From the NCBI GenBank assembly GCA_002179805.1, contig NAVB01000117.1, positions 1-14,174 of the forward strand: a stretch of DNA of 14,174 nt, given 5' to 3'. Every line of letters starts with the position of its first letter. Position 1 is the first letter of the stretch. The stretch is from Acanthamoeba lenticulata (Eukaryota > Discosea > Longamoebia > Acanthamoebidae). The position numbers and the translations under genes were made by a program. Below, one piece after another: positions 8,507 through 14,174 of this stretch. Under the pieces are notes generated by a model. That model was not told the DNA's origin and made no database searches. It was given only the letters and a program-made list of their open reading frames with translations.

Positions 8507-10125
8507 TCACCAAACAACGGGCAGCTCGAGGATGCCCACGTCCTTCTCGGGCGCAGAGTACTTGACCTGGTCCAGAGGAATGGCCACCCTGAGATTGGGC
8601 AGCCTTTGGAACAGGGTAGCTGAAGGACAAGCGTGAGCATTGGTCCCATTGTGAAGGCACAAGAGGTTAGAGAGGTCTGTACCAAACACGGTCTCCAGCT
8701 CGGCGCGAGCAAGCAACTCGGCAACACACACGTGGATGCCGTAGCCAAAGCCCACGTGCGGGTTAGGCGAGCGGTGGATGTCAAAGGTGTCCGGGTCCCT
8801 GAACACGGTCTCGTCTCTGTTGGCAGACTGGTTGGACAGAATGACGCCTTCTCCGGCCTTGATGGTCTGTCGTGTGGTTGTCAGCACCTTATTCGTGAAG
8901 GAAGCAAGGAAAGAAACGCTGCACCTTGCCAGCCAATTCGACGTCCTCCATAGCCACTCTGCGCGTGGCCAGCGCCGAAGCCGTGTGGAAGCGGCAGAGT
9001 TCGTCAACAACTTTCTTGGCCAGGCTCGGGTCTTGCTTGAGGTGGTCCAGTTGGGTTGGGTGCTGCTGCAACTCCACAACGCCCTGGTGTACGTAGAGCA
9101 CAGAACTATCAACACACGCGTATGATCGTCGGTTAACCTCCTCAAAGACGTACCAGGGCGATCAAGCCGGCAACGGTCGCATTTCCAGCAACAAGAAGCA
9201 AGAACGACACTTGCACCAGGTCTTCTTTCTCGAGGTGTCCCAGCTTGACCTGCTCTTCGATGAGCTGGCTGATAAGGTCTTGGCCCGGCTGACTCTCCTT
9301 GAGGTCGACGATCTTGCGCATGTACTCGGTCAGCTCCCTGCTTGCCTCGGCTGCCTCCCTGGCGGTGGAACTGCCGCTTCCTCTGACCGCCGTGGATTTG
9401 ATCAGGTAGTCCATGTCCTCATCAGGAATGCCAAGCATCTGGGCAATGATCTGTCGTGAAGGGCAGACGTAAGCGAAGTGAGAAATCAGGAAACATTAAA
9501 ACATAAAGTGGTTTGAGCACCCTGTAAGGCACAAGGAGCGCAAATTCCTTGACCAAGTCAGCAGGCTGCTGGTGCTTGATCAAGTGATCAAGACAGTCGT
9601 CCACGATCTGTCGAATGCGTGGGCGAATACTCTCCACGTGCTCCGGCGAGAACACTGGCTCTACCATTCCTCTGCAATTACGTTTTGTGAGTCCAAAGCA
9701 AGGCACCTTGAACTCGACAATGACCTACCGTTGCCTCGTGTGCTCGGGCGGGTCCATATCAACAAATGTCGGTCGAATGGTGGCGGTGGCCGCCGCCTTG
9801 CCGCCACGGCTGAGTTCGGGAAAGCCTGGACGGGTGCGGATCTGCCAACAAAAGCCTCAACGAGGTTGCATACAACATACGTGTACCGAAGAAGAAGTAC
9901 CTTGCTGAAGCGAGTGTCTGCCAGCACGCCGCATACGTCAGCGTGGCGAGTCACCAACCAAGCTTCGCTATCGTCCCACAACTTGACCTTTGAAACCGGG
10001 TCGTGGACCCTCAGATGGGCGAACTCGAGCGGCGGAACAGTGCCGGATGGGCGGCGAAAAGGGAACCTGGGGGGAGCTTCAGGGATCGTAGAGTGACTTG
10101 ATGAAGTGATGGTTTGCTGCTGCAT
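8507..10125 (-). CDS. Cytochrome P450 of the CYP55 family (P450nor, nitric oxide reductase)
   Basis: P450nor reduces two NO to N2O using electrons taken directly from NAD(P)H, without a reductase partner. Seven exons: 10125-9901, 9841-9729, 9671-9521, 9450-9154, 9083-8925, 8866-8683 and 8619-8507. All six GT-AG introns (57-70 nt) agree in phase. The product has 413 residues; Fusarium P450nor has about 403, and the two run collinear almost end to end. Seen: FVDMDPPEHTRQR; I-helix LLLVAGNATV with Thr255 (P450nor Thr243); FHTASALA with Ser298 (Ser286); SNQSANRDE; haem loop HVGFGYGIHVC with ligand Cys362 (Cys352); and KDVGILELPVVW with Asp403 (Asp393). There is no membrane anchor, so the enzyme is cytosolic or mitochondrial. 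The usual I-helix acid-alcohol pair is Asn-Ala-Thr, as in P450nor, pointing away from monooxygenase chemistry. P450nor Ser75 is Gly88 here. Intron 6 is a multiple of three without a stop. Confidence 0.93.
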
Positions 10126-10415
10126 GTCTCGGGATTGAGAGGATGTGTGACAGCTTGAGGTGGCGAACGGATTTTATGACACTCCTCGTTCTGAGTTTCC
10201 ACCGAGTGCTCCATCTCTTCTTGAGGAATGATCAAGTCGGTCCGAAGAAAGAGGCGCTTGACCATGATTGACCTTGGTTTTCTCCAAAAGGTCATACCAC
10301 GCCAAGGTCACGCACACTTTCAATCGGGATCAGCGTTGCCATTGGCTGGAAAATATGCGCAGCTCCGGGAAGAACCGTTTTTCCAGTAAAGGACAAACAG
10401 TTTATGTCCGTGGGC
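10126..10415. promoter_or_regulatory. Spacer upstream of the P450 gene
   Basis: These 290 bp separate the stop of the SPRY/HEAT gene from the P450 start, both on the minus strand, so they hold the former's 3' end and the latter's promoter. A CCAAT pentamer is present on the minus strand at 10345-10341, about 216 nt before the ATG. I see no AATAAA after the SPRY/HEAT stop and no convincing gene. Confidence 0.3.
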
Positions 10416-13400
10416 CTATTCCCAGGTCGTCTTCTCCGGGCTATCGTCCTTCCACAGCGCAAGAACGACGGAAGGCACATCGTAGAGTTCGTGCCGAGTG
10501 CCGTTGGGGCAGGTGGCGCCTAGGATCGCCACAATCTGGTCCACGTAGGGTGCCAAGCAGCCAGGCTGCACACGCTCCAACGAAAGCAGCACATCGCACC
10601 CGACCGGGTACTCTGTGCTCTGGTCGCACAATGACTTCTGCTTCCGGAGAAGAAAACAAATCAATAATTACAGCTTGGGCTGGCTTGCGAGAGATCGCGC
10701 ACCTCGCACATCTCCAGGCCCATCTCGATCCACTTGCGCACACGGCCATTGTCTGAGGTAAGCCCAAGCTGTGCCATTCTGTGCCTGGGGAAGGCCTTCA
10801 ACATGTGGCCGCAGTCTTCCATCTGCCGCACACACACAACACACGCAGAGAAATGGGACGTCCCTCTATGAGTAGACGAGAAAAGAGTGTTACAAAAAAG
10901 TGGGGGTCCTGCTCAACCAGTCTGTGCTCTTGCCAACCAAAATGCTCCTCGTCGAGGGCGAGCAGCGTCGCGAGATACTGTTCCAAACTCTCCAACATGC
11001 AAGCCATGTCGGCGCTTGTCTCATGTTGTGCATCCACTTGTGGTGTGTCATCCGTGTCAGCTTTGTAGACACTTTCATCATCAATCAGGTCAGGCAACAT
11101 ACGCATGCAAATGCTCGTCAAGCAGGAAAGACACTTTTGGGGGAGGAGGGGAAGCGACTCGGCCAACACTCGCGCCCAATCACGCACACAATCGCTGTCC
11201 AATCGCTCCGGGCAAGAGGACATCGCCGTTGCCAGTGTGCTCGTCCCCGTGAGCAGGACAAGAGGCGCATCCAGCCCCTGTGCATACGATAATGAGCACT
11301 TTCCAGGAGGACACAAACAACGCAGGGCAAGGGACGTGCAGGGTCTGGGTCCTGCAGCAAGGCAAGCGTCTTGGCGCAGATCAGCAAACGGGCTTCTGGG
11401 TGCCGGTGGTCGAGGGTCGGTTGTCCCGGGCGCACGAGCAGGTCCGAGACCAGCAGCCGGATGTTGGGGCTGGGGTCCAGGCCGACCGCTTGGACGAGGG
11501 CGCTGACGGGCGGCTCCAGCTCCTCGGCTGGCAACCAGTACAGCAGGATCCGGAGCGCCCAGAAGGCCGCCTTTCGAACTTTGATCTGTCGTGTGATCGG
11601 GGCGCCCACATGATCACGATGGCCGCACACGAGCAAACAAGGGACCAAGCTTCTCAAGGTGCGCACCTTGCCATGGCGGGCCGCCGCCACGACGAGCCCA
11701 GAGATCTCGCCCTGGATCGGGTGACGTCCCTCATCACGCCTGGCGCGCTGGAGCATGCAGCTGATGGCGACCAGGCCGGCCTCTCTGCGTCGCCCGTTTT
11801 TTGTTGGGAAGGGAATCAAGTGAGCAGACAAGGCTGCTCGCCGATGATCACACGCGGATGGCGCTCTGGGCGTGCACGTACATCAGCCGCCATGGGTTGT
11901 CGGGCTTGAGCATAGAGATCACGGTGGGCAAGGCGACGTCAAACAGTCGGCCGTGGGTCAGCTCGGAAAGCCGGGTGAGCGAAGCCTTCAGGACCTGCCT
12001 CGACCGCGGTTTGGCAGGGTTGTTGGTTTGAAGATGTTTGACGAGGAGCTGCAACTCTTCGGGCAGACAAGCGAGGTCGTAGGACGAGGACGGGCCTTGA
12101 TCAAGCCGTGCGACAAAGCGGGCCACCAGGTGCAGCAGTGGCGGGACGTCGGGCTTGCGGTCGATCAGAATGCGGGGCAGCGGCGCCAATCTGCCACACG
12201 CACACGCACACGCAAACAGTTCCAGACGTGAGCCCAACCAGCCATGGAAGGAAGACTGAGCCGCACACGCACCTGGGCAAGAGGGGATCCAATCGCTCTT
12301 TCACGGCCCAGCAGTAGCTCAGTGAGTTGAGGGCGGTCTCGACGATCTCGGGGTTCTGCCCCCGGTTGCCACCGACAAGGACGAGGGCGACGATCAGGAC
12401 AGGGCAGCCATGGTCAACAACAACAAAGAGGAGGAGGACGAGTACCGGGTCGGCTAGAGCGGCAACCAAGGGCTCCAGCCCTTCTGGGGTGGCCAGCGAG
12501 GACAAGTACTCGAGGGCCCTTCGGCGTAGAGCGACTGAGGCGGTGGCGTCCGCGGCCAGCCCCAGTTCGGCCTGGAGGGCCACCTGGCCGCCGAGCTTGT
12601 TCAGGCACACGAAGGCCTCGAGCTGCAACTGCTCAGGCACGGACGCGTCTGCCTGCAGCGACTCGACGAGCTTGGCCGAGAGGACCTGCAAGAGCTCGGG
12701 CTGGACGGCACGACGCCCAAACCACGACTCGTACGTCAGGCGCGAAGAAACGACGTAGTGACAACATCAACACCATCCCAGTACCGAGGTCAAGACCCGT
12801 GCGAGTGGCCGCTGGACGAGACCGAGGGCCAGCCCTGAGGGAGATGTCGGCTGTGAGCTGGCAGAGGAAGCCTGGACCAGCCACGGCTACAAAAGAACGT
12901 ACAGACGACAATGGGAAGTGGAGGACTGTTGGTCAGGATGTCGAGCAACGTGGCCGTGGCCACCTCCTTGCTTGCCTCAGTCTGCGCCGCGTAGTCGGCC
13001 TCGTGGCCCGCGGGTTTGATCTCTGCCAGCGAAATCAGGCCAAGGTCAGCGGCTTGATCGTTCAGGTGCAAGAGACTAGGAGAGTGATGAGGTTCATGCC
13101 GTAGAGACGGTTCAGGCAGCGCATCAGAACGGGCACGGTGGCCTCTGCCTCGTCGTATTTTCTACAGGCCTGGCGCAGGCGCCCCCACAGGCCGTGCAAG
13201 TGCTTCGTGGCCTTGTTGTTGGCCGGGAAGATGGTGAGCCACTCGACGGCGTAAGGCTTTCCCCATAGGAGAGCCGGCCCGAGGCGCGTGAAGATGGCCC
13301 TCTTCTGCTGGCCATTCTCGTCTGCTCGGCTCTGGTGATGGTCGTCCTCGAGGAAGGAGAGGCATGCATGTGGGCCGTCAGCGAGAAACACCCACCAGAA

Positions 13401-14174
13401 CATCTTTCGCACGACAGGCACCCAGTCAATGACTTCTTCTTCTTCTTCGCGCTTTGCTCGCTTCTTCTCCCGCCTTTTCTTTTTGTTCTTTTTCTTCTTC
13501 TTCAACAGGGCCGGGAGGCACGCGAAGAGGAGGCGGTTTTGTTTGCCCTCCTCCGCCACGACCGCGAGTGGCAGGCGTGGCCAATGCGCCAGCATGCGCG
13601 CCTCGACCTTGGCACTGCGGCGGACGTGCACACGCATCCTTCGGCTCACCTTGTCCATGAAAAAGATGCGAATAAAAGAACTGAAGAATTTGAAAGTTTT
13701 GAAAGTTTTTTGAAGTTTTTTTGTATTGGTGCCAAGTGAGCGCCTGGCCAACATGACGTGGCAGCCAGCAACGTTGCCCCAAAGCTTTACAGATCATCAA
13801 AGTGGGCAGGGACGAAGGTCATGCTCCCATCTCGCCAGCCCACCGCCGGGTACCTGTGCCCAAGTCACGCAAAGCCACGCGGTGATGAGCTTACAACGTC
13901 AGCGTTGTGATGCGTGGGGAGAAGGAAAAGGTACAAAGGGACACGAGGCAGACGGGTGAAGGCTTCGCCCAGTCGTTTGCCGTTCTTGTAGTAGCTCAGC
14001 TTCATCTCGTTCAAGTCGAGCACAACCCCAATTACGTCGCCTCGCGCAAACGTTTCGCCTGTTTCGTCACGTGCAGGTCATCGTGAGTTCACCGCGGTGC
14101 GGCATGTGCCTTCACAGCAAAGAGAGGAGGAGCTCGAGCATACCAAAGGATCGACCGGAGCCGGTCGAATGGTC
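10416..14174 (-). CDS. SPRY-domain protein with long HEAT-like helical region, 5' end outside window
   Basis: Thirteen exons are proposed: 14174-14144, 14058-13935, 13853-13791, 13680-13077, 13020-12927, 12834-12785, 12727-12446, 12355-12273, 12190-11852, 11784-11322, 11277-10894, 10822-10703 and 10637-10416. They give about 952 residues ending in TTWE and TAG. The first three form the end of a SPRY domain (GETFARGDVIGVVLDL, MKLSYYKNGKRLGEAF, LYPAVGWRDGSMTF), a protein-binding fold. Next comes a Lys/Arg then Glu-rich tract (13435-13503), then amphipathic helix pairs typical of HEAT/ARM solenoids (for example ALEYLSSLATPEGLEPLVAA, VETALNSLSYCWAVKERLDP, VRKAAFWALRILLYWLP). A scaffold or karyopherin-like role is inferred from shape only; I do not recognise the protein. 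Least certain are the donor/acceptor pair near 13076/13021, the intron at 11321-11278, and whether 11666-11586 is an 81-nt intron (925 residues if so). The SPRY exons could belong to a separate gene ending at 13787. Confidence 0.7.
12192..12213. repeat. CA/GT dinucleotide-like microsatellite in an intron
   Basis: The plus strand shows repeated CACACG and CACACGCA units inside the intron at 12272-12191 of the SPRY/HEAT gene. On the coding strand it forms the GT/GC-rich stretch just before the acceptor. It has no evident function. Confidence 0.6.
13435..13503 (-). repeat. Lys/Arg/Glu-rich low-complexity tract
   Basis: The coding strand is an almost pure purine run (AAG/GAA triplets) encoding a block of Lys and Arg followed by five Glu. 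It lies inside a 201-codon open frame and contains no GT donor, so it is read as protein. It could serve as a flexible linker or nuclear localisation signal. Slippage-prone DNA here may vary in length between strains. Confidence 0.6.
13791..14174 (-). other. SPRY domain (C-terminal two thirds)
   Basis: Three small exons joined across introns of 85 and 81 nt give RSFGETFARGDVIGVVLDL, then LSYYKNGKRLGEAF, then VPLYPAVGWRDGSMTF. This is the standard second half of a SPRY fold: the GDVIG strand, the (Y/F)xKNG hairpin and the YPAV strand. The beginning of the domain lies beyond the right edge. After it, the frame either ends at TAA (13789-13787) or splices at the GTAAAG donor (13790) to an acceptor at 13681, which continues in phase into the helical region. 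Confidence 0.85.

Noticed and set aside
8867..8924. P450 intron 5 ending at 8888 (exon 6 beginning VLTTTRQ)
   Set aside because: That gives a 37-nt intron and seven extra residues. The acceptor at 8867 gives a 58-nt intron and the same length as P450nor in this loop.
13658..13787. The helical region as a separate gene starting at the ATG at 13658 (MDKVSRR)
   Set aside because: A phase-preserving intron joins it to the SPRY exons, and the gap would be very tight for two genes. It is kept as a stated alternative.

Overview
The window is nuclear DNA of a unicellular eukaryote. All four genes are interrupted by short GT-AG introns of about 40-110 nt. Coding DNA is mostly GC-rich, introns and spacers carry T-rich runs, and AATAAA hexamers sit just after two stop codons. 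The sequence alone does not settle the lineage: a GC-rich free-living protist (amoebozoan or choanoflagellate-like) or an early-diverging zoosporic fungus both fit. It is not bacterial, viral or organellar.

Layout, left to right. (1) Positions 23-946, plus strand: the 3' end of a gamma-glutamyltransferase gene, five exons covering the whole catalytic small subunit. (2) Positions 1242-8050, minus strand, convergent with the first gene: a large modular cell-surface protein. I reconstruct it as one 11-exon gene with a signal peptide, a beta-solenoid-like region built from one-repeat-per-exon units, a gametolysin-type (M11) zinc metalloprotease, a Cys-rich module, tandem repeats of an unrecognised domain, a Ser/Pro/Thr-rich stalk, one membrane span and a short cytoplasmic tail. 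(3) Positions 8507-10125, minus strand: a seven-exon cytochrome P450 of the CYP55 (P450nor, nitric oxide reductase) family. (4) Positions 10416-14174, minus strand, cut by the right edge: a protein with a SPRY domain followed by a long helical, HEAT-like region and a Lys/Glu-rich tract.

The genes do not form a pathway; spacings of about 290-460 bp are those of a compact eukaryotic genome. The exon models of genes 2 and 4 were built by hand by requiring GT-AG borders and phase agreement. Every junction in the P450 and GGT models agrees in phase. A few junctions in genes 2 and 4 have alternatives, stated in the entries. I saw no tRNA, rRNA, CRISPR array or transposon.

The most noteworthy items are the phase-1 one-exon-one-repeat array fused in frame to the M11 protease, the unknown domain repeated behind the protease, and the CYP55 enzyme with a substitution at a position linked to NADH/NADPH choice.
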